This document shows positions 17,521 through 28,306 of a DNA stretch of 64,000 nt, piece after piece. This DNA is from Streptomyces zagrosensis (GTDB taxonomy: Bacteria > Actinomycetota > Actinomycetes > Streptomycetales > Streptomycetaceae). Both the position numbers and the translations under genes were made by a program. How positions within the stretch are numbered: position 1 is the first letter of the stretch; every line of letters starts with the position of its first letter. The stretch covers positions 248,001-312,000 of the forward strand of contig NZ_JACHJL010000001.1 in assembly GCF_014203645.1 (NCBI RefSeq), read 5' to 3'. Below the pieces are notes generated by a model, which worked only from the letters and a program-made list of their open reading frames with translations, ran no database searches and had not been told where the DNA came from.

Positions 17521-18489
17521 ATGGGGACGCCGCCGCGCGCGGACGGCTGGGCTCGCTACTGGCGCGATGGCCAGCGCCCGCTGGAGGCCATGCACGCCCA
17601 CTTCTTCCAGCACACCTTCCACCGGCACAGCCACGACGCCTACTCCTTCGCGGTCACCGAGGCCGGAGCCCAGCGGTTCACCTGTAGGGGCGCCGCGCAC
17701 ACCAGCGGCGCCGGGATGGTGATGGCCTTCAACCCCGACGACCCGCACGACGGGGAGGCCGCCGCCGAACTCGGCTACCAGTACCGCATCATGCACCTCG
17801 GGCCCAGCGTGGTGCGCTCGGTGCTCGCGGACATGGCCGGCGCCGAGACGGCCGATGGGGCGACCGGGACTGCCAGAGCTGCCGGGTCTGTGGGGTCTGC
17901 GGGGTCTGTGGGGTCTGTGGTGACCGCCGATTCGTGCGGGAACGAGGGGACCGCGGCCATGCCGCTGTTCGACCAGCCCGTGCTCGCCGACCCGGTCCTG
18001 CGCCGCGCGGTGCTACGGCTGCACACCGCGCTGCTCGGCGGCGCCGGGCAGCTGGTGCGTGACGAACGACTCACCGCCGCCGTCACCGCCATGGTGCGGC
18101 GCGGTGGCAGCCGGGCGCCGCACATCCGCTACCGCCCCGGCGACGGCTCCGTACGGGCCGCGCACAAGGCCCGCACCCTGCTCCTGGAGCGGTACGCCGA
18201 CGACATCCCGGCGCAGCGGCTCGCGGCGGCGGCCGGCTGTAGTCGGTATGCGCTGTACCGGGCGTTTCGCGCCGAGTACGGGATGGCGCCGAGCGACTTC
18301 CAGCGACAGCTTCGGCTGCGCGAGGCCCGCCGCCTCCTCGCGGCGGGTACCACGGCCGCGGATGCCGCGCTGGCCGTGGGCTTCGCCGACCAGAGCCATT
18401 TCCACCGCTGGTTCGTGCGCAGCTTCGGAGTGACTCCAGGACTCTTCCAGCGGGCGGCGGGCGCCCCTGGCGACCCGGTGGCGAGATGA
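17521..18489 (+). CDS. AraC-family transcriptional regulator
   Basis: 322 residues. An N-terminal cupin (about 20-90; HAHFFQHTFHRHSHDAYSFAV and FNPDDPHDGEAA, typical AraC_binding) is followed by a variable Gly/Ser/Val stretch (GSVGSAGSVGSV, encoded by a short repeat) and a C-terminal double helix-turn-helix (about 215-315; ERYADDIPAQRLAAAAGCSRYALYRAF and ADAALAVGFADQSHFHRWF). The cupin histidines suggest a small-molecule or metal ligand. ATG 17521 follows GGAGGAAGTG. Divergent from the DUF2000 gene, its most likely target. Confidence 0.88.
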   Translation: MGTPPRADGWARYWRDGQRPLEAMHAHFFQHTFHRHSHDAYSFAVTEAGAQRFTCRGAAHTSGAGMVMAFNPDDPHDGEAAAELGYQYRIMHLGPSVVRSVLADMAGAETADGATGTARAAGSVGSAGSVGSVVTADSCGNEGTAAMPLFDQPVLADPVLRRAVLRLHTALLGGAGQLVRDERLTAAVTAMVRRGGSRAPHIRYRPGDGSVRAAHKARTLLLERYADDIPAQRLAAAAGCSRYALYRAFRAEYGMAPSDFQRQLRLREARRLLAAGTTAADAALAVGFADQSHFHRWFVRSFGVTPGLFQRAAGAPGDPVAR

Positions 18490-18647
18490 CCTAGGGGAAA
18501 GTGGTGAAATTACTCCTGGCGACGTGTACGCGTATGGACGGTTACCCGTCGAACGGCGCACGGCTTCGGACAACCCGCGACGGCAGTCAGGTGACGTGGC
18601 GGTTTTCGGCGTCTGTTCTACGGGCTCAGTAACGTCTCAAACATTGG

Positions 18648-20981
18648 ATGCAAGTGACACGGCGAGTGGGGGAGCAGCGGGGCGTGGCAGACGTCGAACG
18701 GAGTGGACTGGGGGGTTCCGCGGGCACGCGGTCGGAACCGACCGCCCGATCGCGGATCGGCATGGCGCTCGCCGCGCTGTGGGTGCTAGCTGGCCTGTTG
18801 GCCGTCCGACAGGCGGCGGCCGTACTGCGGCTGCCACCGGACCAGCGCCTGACCGATCTGGAGACGTGGACCGGTGAGAACGGCGTGCTGCACGTACGGG
18901 GTTCGCTGTACGACACTGACGCGTTCACCGGCACGCCCTTCGCCGGGCTCGTCCTCAAGCCACTGACCCGCGCCGCCGAGCAGAGCCTCGGCGTCGCCTG
19001 GACCTTCGGCACCCTCATCCTCGTCGTCGTGCTCGGCCTGGTCGCCGCACGCTCGCTGCCGGCCCCGGTCTCCCGGCGTACCGCGCTGCTCGCCGCCCCC
19101 GTCGCCATCAGCCTGGTCGTCCTCTCCCTGCCGGTACGCAACGCCTTCACCCTCGGCCAGACCAGCATCATCCCCGTCCTGCTGGTGCTGCTGACCCTGC
19201 TGCCGAAGACCTCAGCCCGACAGTCGGCCCTGCTCATCGGCGTTGCCGCGGCGCTTCAGCCTGCCCTGCTGCTGTTCGCCGGGTTGCTGTGGCTCACTGG
19301 CCGCCGCCGCGCCGCCGTGCTCACCGGCGCCACCTTCGCCAGCTGCTCCGCGCTGGCCTGGGCCGCCATGCCGCACGACTCGTGGACGTACTGGGTGCAC
19401 CACATCGGCGGCGCCGGCCTCGGCGAGCCCGCCGACAGCCTGTCCAACCAGTCCCTGCACGGCCTGCTGCTGCGGGTCGGGCTGCGTGGCCCGTTGGAGC
19501 TGGCGCTGCTGGCCGTGCTCGCGGCCGTGGTGATCTGGGTGGGCCTGCGCCGCGCCGCGCAATACGCCAAGGACGGACAGCTTCTGCTCGCCGCCGCTGT
19601 CACCGGCTGTGTGGCGCTCGCCGTCTCGCCCACCTCCTGGCAGCACCAACTCCTGTGGATACTGCTCGCCGTCGTCGGCCGGGTGGGCAAGCGACAGGGG
19701 GACCGGCTGGTGTGGCCGGTGCTCGTGGTGCTGGTGATGACGCTGAACCGGACCGCCCTCTTGCCGAACGTGGAGGGCGTGGGCTTCCTCGGCGAAAACG
19801 CCCCACTGCTGGCGGCGCTGGCCGCCGCCTGCCTGGTGCCCTTCCTCTCCCGTACCGCCCCGGCCTGGGACAAGCCGCTGCCGACCCCGCACGCCGAACC
19901 CGCCACGAGCCGGTACGCGTGGGTGCCGCTGCTGAAGTTCTGGCGGCGCCCGCTGTCCCGGCCGAACCTGATCCTTGAGCTGATGCTCATCCGCGTCGGC
20001 TACTGGGGCTACTCGTTCATTCGCGGCCACGCGCCGGACGAACGGAGCCTCGCCGAGGGACACGGCAGGCAGATCCTCACCATCGAGGGCTGGCTGCACA
20101 TCGACATGGAGCACTGGTTCAACCACTTCGTGGCCGACACACCGTGGCTCGAAGCGAGCATGAACTACTACTACACCACGTTCCATTTCCTGGTCCCGAT
20201 GGCGCTGCTGGCCTGGCTGTACGCATGCCGCCCCGCCACCTACCGCTGGGCGCGCACGCCGCTTGCCCTCGGCACGCTGCTCGCGCTGCTCGGTTTCTGG
20301 CTCTACCCACTGGCGCCACCGCGCCTGATGGACATGGGCTACATCGACACCGCGCACGGCCCGCAGGACCTCAACGACCCGGACTTCGGCGCGCTGACCA
20401 AGCTGTCCAACCAGTACGCGGCGATGCCATCGCTGCACATCGGCTGGTCGCTGTGGTGCGCCGTGGTGATCGTCCTGGTCGCGCCCAAGATGTGGATGAA
20501 GGTGCTCGGCGTGCTGTACCCGCTGCTGACCACCGCGGTGATCGTCGGCACGGCCAACCACTACCTCCTCGACGCGGTGGGCGGTGCGGCCGTCGTCATG
20601 GCCGGCTTCGGCCTCCAGTACGTACTGACCGGCGCCGGCCGCGCCCCGGTCGAAACCGGCACGGGCAGCGCGGGAGCGGGCCTGAAGTCGGTGGTCGCGC
20701 TCTGGGCCAGGGCCAGGGCGAAGCTGTCAGGGGCCGAACCCCTGGCGGCGCCCGCGTCCACGTCCACCGTTGCGGCCGGGCCCGCGGCAGGAAAGGCTGC
20801 GGTGCCATCGCCGGCCTCGGGCGGCGACTCCGCCGCCTCGGGCGGCGACTCCACAGCCCCGGGCGGCGACTCCACAGCCTCGGGCGGCGACTCCACAGCC
20901 CCTGACGCACCGGCGCTGGACAGCCCCGATGCCGATGCGGACCCGGGCGACCGGCCCACACCCGCCGACGCGGCCCGATAA
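18648..20981 (+). CDS. bifunctional GT87-type mannosyltransferase-like / PAP2 phosphatase membrane fusion
   Basis: 777 residues. The first half (to about residue 410) is a polytopic GT87 (DUF2029) protein with many helices, related to polyprenol-phosphomannose-dependent mannosyltransferases of actinobacteria. The second half is a PAP2 domain: GYWGYSFIRGHA, then MNYYYTTFHFLVPMALL, with LSNQYAAMPSLHIGWSLW and ANHYLLDAVGGAA giving the PSxxH and SRxxH-like catalytic motifs (arginine partly altered). Role in envelope lipoglycan assembly plus lipid phosphate removal is inferred. The C-terminus has a four-fold GGDS repeat. Start: ATG 18648; GTG 18684 with GGGGGAG upstream is a good alternative. Confidence 0.83.
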   Translation: MQVTRRVGEQRGVADVERSGLGGSAGTRSEPTARSRIGMALAALWVLAGLLAVRQAAAVLRLPPDQRLTDLETWTGENGVLHVRGSLYDTDAFTGTPFAGLVLKPLTRAAEQSLGVAWTFGTLILVVVLGLVAARSLPAPVSRRTALLAAPVAISLVVLSLPVRNAFTLGQTSIIPVLLVLLTLLPKTSARQSALLIGVAAALQPALLLFAGLLWLTGRRRAAVLTGATFASCSALAWAAMPHDSWTYWVHHIGGAGLGEPADSLSNQSLHGLLLRVGLRGPLELALLAVLAAVVIWVGLRRAAQYAKDGQLLLAAAVTGCVALAVSPTSWQHQLLWILLAVVGRVGKRQGDRLVWPVLVVLVMTLNRTALLPNVEGVGFLGENAPLLAALAAACLVPFLSRTAPAWDKPLPTPHAEPATSRYAWVPLLKFWRRPLSRPNLILELMLIRVGYWGYSFIRGHAPDERSLAEGHGRQILTIEGWLHIDMEHWFNHFVADTPWLEASMNYYYTTFHFLVPMALLAWLYACRPATYRWARTPLALGTLLALLGFWLYPLAPPRLMDMGYIDTAHGPQDLNDPDFGALTKLSNQYAAMPSLHIGWSLWCAVVIVLVAPKMWMKVLGVLYPLLTTAVIVGTANHYLLDAVGGAAVVMAGFGLQYVLTGAGRAPVETGTGSAGAGLKSVVALWARARAKLSGAEPLAAPASTSTVAAGPAAGKAAVPSPASGGDSAASGGDSTAPGGDSTASGGDSTAPDAPALDSPDADADPGDRPTPADAAR
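20815..20898 (+). repeat. 21-base coding tandem repeat, four units
   Basis: Encodes ASGGDSA-ASGGDST-APGGDST-ASGGDST near the C-terminus of the GT87-PAP2 protein. Near-identical DNA units suggest recent expansion; copy number may vary between strains. Confidence 0.75.
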
Positions 20982-21081
20982 CCCGGCCGCCGAAGCGGCG
21001 GGGCGACGGCCCCGCCGTCGTCAGCACCGCGGCCCCGTCATCCCCGCCACCCCCGTCATCCCCGCCGCGCCGCACGCCGGG

Positions 21082-23283
21082 TCAGCGTTGGGGCTCGTCC
21101 GGTGGTGGCTCGGTTGGGCTGTGTGCCGCGGAGCCGCGGCCGGTCTGTGCTGCCTGGGCTGTTTGCGCGGTACGTCCGCCCTGCCGGGGGTGCTCGTCGC
21201 CGTGGCCGGGCCACCATGCGGTATGGCCGATCAGGGCCGTCAGGCTCGGCGTGAAAATCATGGCCATCACAAACGCCGCCACCGCGATGCCGAAGGACAG
21301 GGCGAAGCCCATCTGCGACAGGGTGGCGTTGCCGGCGAGCATCAGCGTGGCGAACGTACCGGCCAAGATGACGCCCGCGGCGGCGATGGTCGGTCCCGAG
21401 TGCCGTACCGCCGTACCGGCCGCATCGCGCGGATCGCGCCCCTCGCGCGCCTCCTCTCGCAACCGCGACACCATCAGGATGTTGTAGTCGGTGCCAAGAG
21501 CGACAACGAACAGGTACATGATCACCGGGAGCATGAACATCAACCCCGGCTGGCTGCCGATCTGCTGGAAGAGGAGCGAGGTCGCGCCGAGCGTGGCTCC
21601 GAAGCCGAGCGCGACCGAGATCATCAGATACCAGGGTGCGACCAGGCTGCGCAGCAGGAGCCCGAGGATGACCATGATGCACAGCGCGGCGACGGGGAAG
21701 ACCACGGCGTAGTCCCGGTCCACTGCCTTGTTGATGTCCACGTACACCGCCGTCGAGCCGCCCACCAGGGCGCGGGCACCGTGCGGCGCCGCCTCGTCGG
21801 CCGCCGGGCGCACGCCCTTCTTGACCGTGTCCAGCGCGTCATCGGACGCGGGCGGGTCGGTGAGCACCACCTCGTACGCTGCCGTCCGCCGGTCCTTGCT
21901 GAGCAGCGCGGCATCGACCGAGCCGACGCCGTCCACCGCCCGGAGCTTGGTCCGGAAGGCGGCCGTATCGGCGCGGCTGAGCCGCCGGTCGCCGGTGGAG
22001 TCGAGATAGACCGAGGTCGGGTCGGTGGTCCCGGCCGGGAACCCCTTCTCCATGTCCCGCTGGGCGACCATGGACTCCTTGGACTTGGGCAGCGAGGAGC
22101 CTGCGAGGTCGAAGTTGGCGCGGTAGCCGAGTGCGCCGACCGCGAGGGCGCCCATGAACACGGCGGACAGCAGGGCCCACACCGCCGGACGGCGCGCGAG
22201 CACCCGCCCGAACCGGGCAAAGCCGGCGCCGGTCGGCTCCGCCTGCCACGATCGTGAGGGCCAAAACACCCGGGTGCCGAGCAGCGACACCACGGCGGGC
22301 ACCAGCGTCAGACCGGCGAGCAAGGTGACGAAGACGGCGATGGCCAGCGCCGGGCCCATGGACTTGAGCATGCCAAGGGTGGACAGCGCGAGCGCGGCGA
22401 AGGCGACGATGACGGCCCCAGCGGCCGAAGCGATGGCCTCGCCGACCCGCTCCACGGCGTGCACCATCCCGCCCTTGGCGTCCTCGCCCGCGCGCAGCGC
22501 CTCGCGGTAGCGAAACAGCAGAAACAGGATGTAGTCGGTGCCAACGCCGAACAGCACCACCGTCAGCAGTTCCTGGATGGACCGATCCGCCTTCATATCG
22601 AAGATCTCGTTGGCGCTGGCGATCAGGCCCGTGGTCATGGGCGAGATGAGGCCGATGAGCACCACGGGTAGCAGCGCGATGATCGGGCTGCGGAAGATGA
22701 GCAGCAACAGTACGACGATGATCACGACGGTGCCGACGGCTACCAGCGTCCCGGCCCGTTCGGATGACTCCCGCTCGTCGAGTCCCTGGGCCGCCGAGCC
22801 CGTCACCCCCGCCGTGAGATCGGTGCCGTCCAACTCCGCGGGTAGTTTGTCGCGCAGCGTCTGCGCCGCGTCCTGTTGTGAGGTGTCGTCCGGGTTGGTC
22901 GTCTTGGGCATGGCGATGATCGCGGTCTGTACCCGCTTGTTGGGTGACGCGGAAGCCGCCTCGACGTCCTGGACCTCGGGGATCTTCTTCTTCGCGAGGG
23001 CGGCCGAGATCTTTCGTACGTCGGCGGAGTCGGCCGAGGTCAGCCGCGCGCCGTCCGAGCGTTGGAAGACGATGATGGCGCCGATGTTCTGCTGCTGCGG
23101 GAACTTGGCCTCTTGCAGGTCCATCGCCCGGATCGACTCGTAGCTGGACGGCAGGAAGCTCGCCTCGTCGCTGGTGGCGGTGAGCTTGGGGGCGAGCGAG
23201 ATGACGGCCGCCGCGGCGATGACCCAGGTCACGATCACCCACCACGGCCGCCGCACCACGAAGCGGCCCAGACCTGCGAACAT
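21082..23283 (-). CDS. MMPL-family RND transporter
   Basis: 733 residues, 12 predicted helices in two six-helix halves, each followed by a large periplasm-side loop domain. Starts at ATG 23283 (GGAGGAC upstream) with FAGLGRFVVRRPWWVIVTWVIAAAA, typical of actinobacterial MMPL proteins. The motifs GVGTDYILFLLFRYRE (helix 4) and GTDYNILMVSRLREE (helix 10) hold the proton-relay Asp-Tyr pairs of MmpL3-like proteins. Probably exports a lipid or hydrophobic metabolite. No partner TetR sits directly beside it. C-terminus is Gln/Pro-rich and cytoplasmic. Confidence 0.9.
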   Translation of the reverse strand: MFAGLGRFVVRRPWWVIVTWVIAAAAVISLAPKLTATSDEASFLPSSYESIRAMDLQEAKFPQQQNIGAIIVFQRSDGARLTSADSADVRKISAALAKKKIPEVQDVEAASASPNKRVQTAIIAMPKTTNPDDTSQQDAAQTLRDKLPAELDGTDLTAGVTGSAAQGLDERESSERAGTLVAVGTVVIIVVLLLLIFRSPIIALLPVVLIGLISPMTTGLIASANEIFDMKADRSIQELLTVVLFGVGTDYILFLLFRYREALRAGEDAKGGMVHAVERVGEAIASAAGAVIVAFAALALSTLGMLKSMGPALAIAVFVTLLAGLTLVPAVVSLLGTRVFWPSRSWQAEPTGAGFARFGRVLARRPAVWALLSAVFMGALAVGALGYRANFDLAGSSLPKSKESMVAQRDMEKGFPAGTTDPTSVYLDSTGDRRLSRADTAAFRTKLRAVDGVGSVDAALLSKDRRTAAYEVVLTDPPASDDALDTVKKGVRPAADEAAPHGARALVGGSTAVYVDINKAVDRDYAVVFPVAALCIMVILGLLLRSLVAPWYLMISVALGFGATLGATSLLFQQIGSQPGLMFMLPVIMYLFVVALGTDYNILMVSRLREEAREGRDPRDAAGTAVRHSGPTIAAAGVILAGTFATLMLAGNATLSQMGFALSFGIAVAAFVMAMIFTPSLTALIGHTAWWPGHGDEHPRQGGRTAQTAQAAQTGRGSAAHSPTEPPPDEPQR

Positions 23284-23457
23284 GCCTGTCCTCCCGCTCG
23301 CCCCCGCACGGATCGTCGCGTTCAGCCAGCATCCGACCTCACACCGCTCCCCGCATCTTGAGCGGCGAAGCATCGCGGGCGGCGACGCGGGCGGCGCTCA
23401 CCCGCGCCCCTAGGCGGCGGGCTTCGGCGCTGGGACGACAGCCCGGGGCAGGCGGAT

Positions 23458-24039
23458 TCAGCTCGGGGGGCGGTCGTTGAGGATGAGCTGGAAGATCAGG
23501 TGGTCTCGCCAGGCGCCGTCGATGTGCAGATAGCGCTCCGCCTTGCCGATCGGGTGAAAACCGCACTTGGCCAGCACCCGCTGCGAACGCGCATTGGCCA
23601 GCATCGTCGTCGCCTGTAGGCGGTGCAGCCGCATCCGCTGGTCAGCCGTTTGGCACACGGCGCGCACTGTTGTCGTGGCCAGGCCCCGACCGACCTGGTC
23701 CGCGGCGATCCAGTAGCCGAGGTTGGCGCTGTGGAACGGACCGCGCACCATGCCGACGAGCGACACGGTGCCGATGATCTGGCCGTCCTCCCATAGCATC
23801 CACGCCATCAATCGCCCCCCGCGCCGCTCCTCCTCCTGCTCGCGCAGCCGGGCGAGCTGGCCTTCGGCGGTGTAGAAGACGTCGGGGCGCGTGGGCTCCC
23901 AGGGCTGAAGGTGGTCGCGGTTACGCGAATAGGCCGCGGCCAGTGCCTTGGCGTCGGACTCGGCGAAGGGGCGTATCTGGACGCCGCCGACGAGTGGGAC
24001 AGCGTCGGTGAGCGAGGCGGGAGGCGGGTCGGCGGTCAT
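23458..24039 (-). CDS. GNAT acetyltransferase, RimJ/RimL type
   Basis: 193 residues. Pattern IRPFAESDAKALAAAYSRNRDHLQPWEP at the start, LGYWIAADQVGRGLATTTVRAVC (acetyl-CoA motif A with Q-x-G-x-G/A form VGRGLA) and MLANARSQRVLAKCGFHPIGKAERYL. This is the signature of RimJ/RimL-like enzymes that acetylate protein N-termini or small amines. ATG 24039 has GGTGG upstream; 24069 is an alternative start in frame. Separated by 170 bases from the downstream MMPL gene, so probably separate transcription. Confidence 0.87.
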   Translation of the reverse strand: MTADPPPASLTDAVPLVGGVQIRPFAESDAKALAAAYSRNRDHLQPWEPTRPDVFYTAEGQLARLREQEEERRGGRLMAWMLWEDGQIIGTVSLVGMVRGPFHSANLGYWIAADQVGRGLATTTVRAVCQTADQRMRLHRLQATTMLANARSQRVLAKCGFHPIGKAERYLHIDGAWRDHLIFQLILNDRPPS

Positions 24040-25640
<1,601 letters not shown>

Positions 25641-25760
25641 TGGTTACGCAGCGGGTGCAGCGGGTGCAGCGGTTACGCGCCGGGCTCGGGCCCGGCACGC
25701 GGGGCTGGTGGGGCTGTGGCTTGGGGCTGTGGCTTCCGGCCGCGGCTTGCGGCCGGTGGG

Positions 25761-26618
25761 TCACGTGCCGGGCTCGTTCGGGTGGAAGGTTACCGGTGCG
25801 TCGAAGGCGGCCCTGCGGGTCGCGCGGCGTAGGGCCTTGAGGATGGTGCTGCCCAGGCCGAGGACGAGGATGACCGTCAGCACGGCGCGCGGCAGGTCCC
25901 AGCCGAGCGAGGTGGCCAGGTGGTACGCGAGGAAGCGGGACAGGTTCTCGGGCAGGGGGTCGCCGGGCACGAACGAGATGCTGGAGCCCAGGCCGCCGAT
26001 GTACGGCCACCCTTGTAGGTTCATGATCAGCCCATAGAGGGCCGATGACACCGCCCCGTAGCCCGCGAGGAGCACGAGTTCCGCCCGGCCGCGCAGCCGG
26101 TGCGGGCCCGGTAGCAGCCCGGCGCCCATCGCGACCCAGCCCATCGCCAGCATCTGAAAGGGCATCCACGGGCCGACACCGCCGGTCAGCAGGGCGGAGG
26201 CGAACATGGCCACCGACCCGAGCACAAAGCCGAAACCGGGCCCAAGAACCCGCCCCGACAAGACCATCAGGAAGAACATCGGCTCGATCCCGGCGGTGCC
26301 GGCGCCGAGCGGGCGCAGCGCAGCGCCGGCGGCGGCCAGCACGCCCAGCATCGCGATGGCCTTCGCATCCAGGCCGGTATCGGCGATGGTCGCCACCACC
26401 ACGGCAAGCAGCAGCGGCAGCAGCGCCGCGAACAGCCAGGGCGCATCCCGTGAGTGTGCGAGCCCCGAATCGGATTCGGCGAGCAACGGCCAGCCGAACG
26501 CGGCCACCCCGATCGCGCTGATGAGCGCGAGGGCGGCCACGGATCGCGGGCCGAGTCGAATGGGCCGAGCCTGGCGTTGCGCAGGGGTCTGGCTCACCAC
26601 CCCGGGCGGCCCCGTCAT
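25761..26618 (-). CDS. ECF transporter S component (EcfS), SCO2325-like
   Basis: 285 residues with six or so predicted helices after a charged N-terminus (RLGPRSVAALALISAIG). Includes IEPMFFLMVLSGRVLGPGFGFVLGSVAMFASALL and FQMLAMGWVAMGAG, the compact small-residue helices of energy-coupling-factor substrate-binding proteins. It would bind a vitamin and dock on the EcfT/EcfA module encoded just upstream. Its ATG (26618) overlaps the ATPase stop as ATGA, so it is translationally coupled, the last gene of the operon. The cobalamin riboswitch in front of the operon points to cobalamin or a precursor as substrate; sequence alone does not prove it. Confidence 0.82.
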   Translation of the reverse strand: MTGPPGVVSQTPAQRQARPIRLGPRSVAALALISAIGVAAFGWPLLAESDSGLAHSRDAPWLFAALLPLLLAVVVATIADTGLDAKAIAMLGVLAAAGAALRPLGAGTAGIEPMFFLMVLSGRVLGPGFGFVLGSVAMFASALLTGGVGPWMPFQMLAMGWVAMGAGLLPGPHRLRGRAELVLLAGYGAVSSALYGLIMNLQGWPYIGGLGSSISFVPGDPLPENLSRFLAYHLATSLGWDLPRAVLTVILVLGLGSTILKALRRATRRAAFDAPVTFHPNEPGT

Positions 26619-28306
26619 GCGGTGGCCTCCAGGGCGCGCGCGACGTGCGGAACCGTGAGCCAGGGCAGCGGCGCCAGCACCTTGGCGACCTGGGGCGCGA
26701 AGGCGGGCGATGAGACGACGACCTCGGCGGTCGGCCCGTCGGCGACCACCTCGCCATCGGCCAGGATGACCACCCGGTGGGCCAGTTCAGCGGCGAGCTC
26801 CACATCGTGGGTGGCCAACACGGTGGCATGACCCGCTGCTGCCAGCGAGCGCAGGATGTCCACCAACCGGGCCTTGGCCGCGTAATCCAGGCCCCGGGTC
26901 GGTTCGTCCAGCAGGATCAGCGGCGGCCGGGCGGTGAGGATCACCGCTAGCGCGAGGGCGAGCCGCTGCCCCTCCGACAGATCCCGCGGGTGGGTGGCGT
27001 CGGCGACGTCCGGCAGCAGCCCGGTCACCAAAGCCCGGCAGCTGCCGGCCGGCGCGTCCGCATCCCGGTCGGCCGCCTGACACTCGGTCGCCACCGTGTC
27101 CGCGTACAGCAGATCGCGCGGCTCTTGCGGTACGAGGCCGACGTGCCGCAGCAGTTCGGCGGGCCTGGTGCGGTGCGGAATTGCGTCGCCGACCCGTACC
27201 GTGCCTGCCGCTGGCTCGTGCAGTCCGACGAACGCCGAGAGCAACGTGGACTTTCCGGCCCCGTTACGGCCCATCAGGGCGATGGTCTCGCCGGGGCGTA
27301 CCGTCAGGTCCACCCCTTTCAGGGCCTCGATCCGGCCCCGTCGTACGGACAAGCCCTTGGCCTCGCCGATGGGGCGACTGGTATTGGTGGGCAGCATGGG
27401 CAGGGTGGGGGCGGCGGGCCGGGTGGGGGCGAGCGGGGCAGCTCCGGCCTCGGGCTGAAATGCAGCCCCGGCTCCGGCGGCTGCCGCGAGCGGGGCGAGC
27501 CGCTCGCGAAGTGCCTTCGCCTTGCGGCGGGCGTCTCGTACCGACAGCGGCAGCGGCGACCAACCGGCGAGCCGCCCCAGCGCCACTACCGGCGGGAACA
27601 CCGGGGATACGGCCATGATGTCGGCGGGCGCACCGATCACCGGCGCCGCGCCCGGCTCGGGTAGCAGGATGACCTGGTCCGCGTACTGCACGACCCGCTC
27701 CAGGCGGTGTTCGGCCAGCAAGACGGTGGTGCCCAGGTCGTGGACGAGGCGTTGCAGCACGGCCAGCACCTCCTCGGCGGCGGCCGGGTCGAGCGCGGAG
27801 GTCGGCTCGTCGAGCACGAGGACCCGCGGATGCGCGGTGAGCACGGAGCCGATGGCCACGCGCTGTTGCTGGCCGCTGGAGAGCGTGGCGATCGGACGGT
27901 CCCGCAAGGACGCGAGACCCAGCAGGTCAAGGGTCTCCTCAACGCGGCGGCGCATGGTGTCGGGTGGCAGCCCGAGCGATTCCATGCCGTAGGCGAGTTC
28001 GTCCTCGACGGTGTCGGTGACGAAATGCGCAAGGGGGTCCTGGCCCACGGTGCCGACGATATCGGCGAGTTCACGAGGCCGATGCGTACGGGTGTCGCGG
28101 CCGGCCACGGTGACTCTGCCGTGCAGGGTGCCGCCGGTGAAGTGCGGTACGAGCCCGGACACGGCGCCGAGCAATGTCGATTTACCGACACCGGAAGGAC
28201 CGACGAGTAGACACAACTCGCCCTCATCAACGCTCAGGTCCACGCCCCGCAGAGCGGGCCCGGCGGCGTCCTCGTAGGTGACGGACACCTGCTCGAAGCG
28301 GATCAC
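26615..28306 (-). CDS. ECF transporter double ATPase (EcfA-EcfA' in one chain)
   Basis: 563 residues. Two ABC ATPase domains in tandem. The first (about 1-235) has GPSGVGKST, LSSGQQQR and VLDEPTSALD; the second (about 310-555) has GRNGAGKST, LSEGQRLA and LLDEPTRGLD. The linker (about 240-305) is Ala/Pro-rich. This is the fused ATPase pair that powers ECF uptake. Both sites have Walker A, signature and Walker B, so both may be active. GTG 28306 follows GAAGGAG and overlaps the EcfT stop as GTGA; the stop overlaps the EcfS start as ATGA. A perfectly coupled operon position. Confidence 0.9.
   Translation of the reverse strand: MIRFEQVSVTYEDAAGPALRGVDLSVDEGELCLLVGPSGVGKSTLLGAVSGLVPHFTGGTLHGRVTVAGRDTRTHRPRELADIVGTVGQDPLAHFVTDTVEDELAYGMESLGLPPDTMRRRVEETLDLLGLASLRDRPIATLSSGQQQRVAIGSVLTAHPRVLVLDEPTSALDPAAAEEVLAVLQRLVHDLGTTVLLAEHRLERVVQYADQVILLPEPGAAPVIGAPADIMAVSPVFPPVVALGRLAGWSPLPLSVRDARRKAKALRERLAPLAAAAGAGAAFQPEAGAAPLAPTRPAAPTLPMLPTNTSRPIGEAKGLSVRRGRIEALKGVDLTVRPGETIALMGRNGAGKSTLLSAFVGLHEPAAGTVRVGDAIPHRTRPAELLRHVGLVPQEPRDLLYADTVATECQAADRDADAPAGSCRALVTGLLPDVADATHPRDLSEGQRLALALAVILTARPPLILLDEPTRGLDYAAKARLVDILRSLAAAGHATVLATHDVELAAELAHRVVILADGEVVADGPTAEVVVSSPAFAPQVAKVLAPLPWLTVPHVARALEATA

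Noticed and set aside
20815..20898. Repeat array considered as CRISPR
   Set aside because: Units are contiguous, coding and without spacers.
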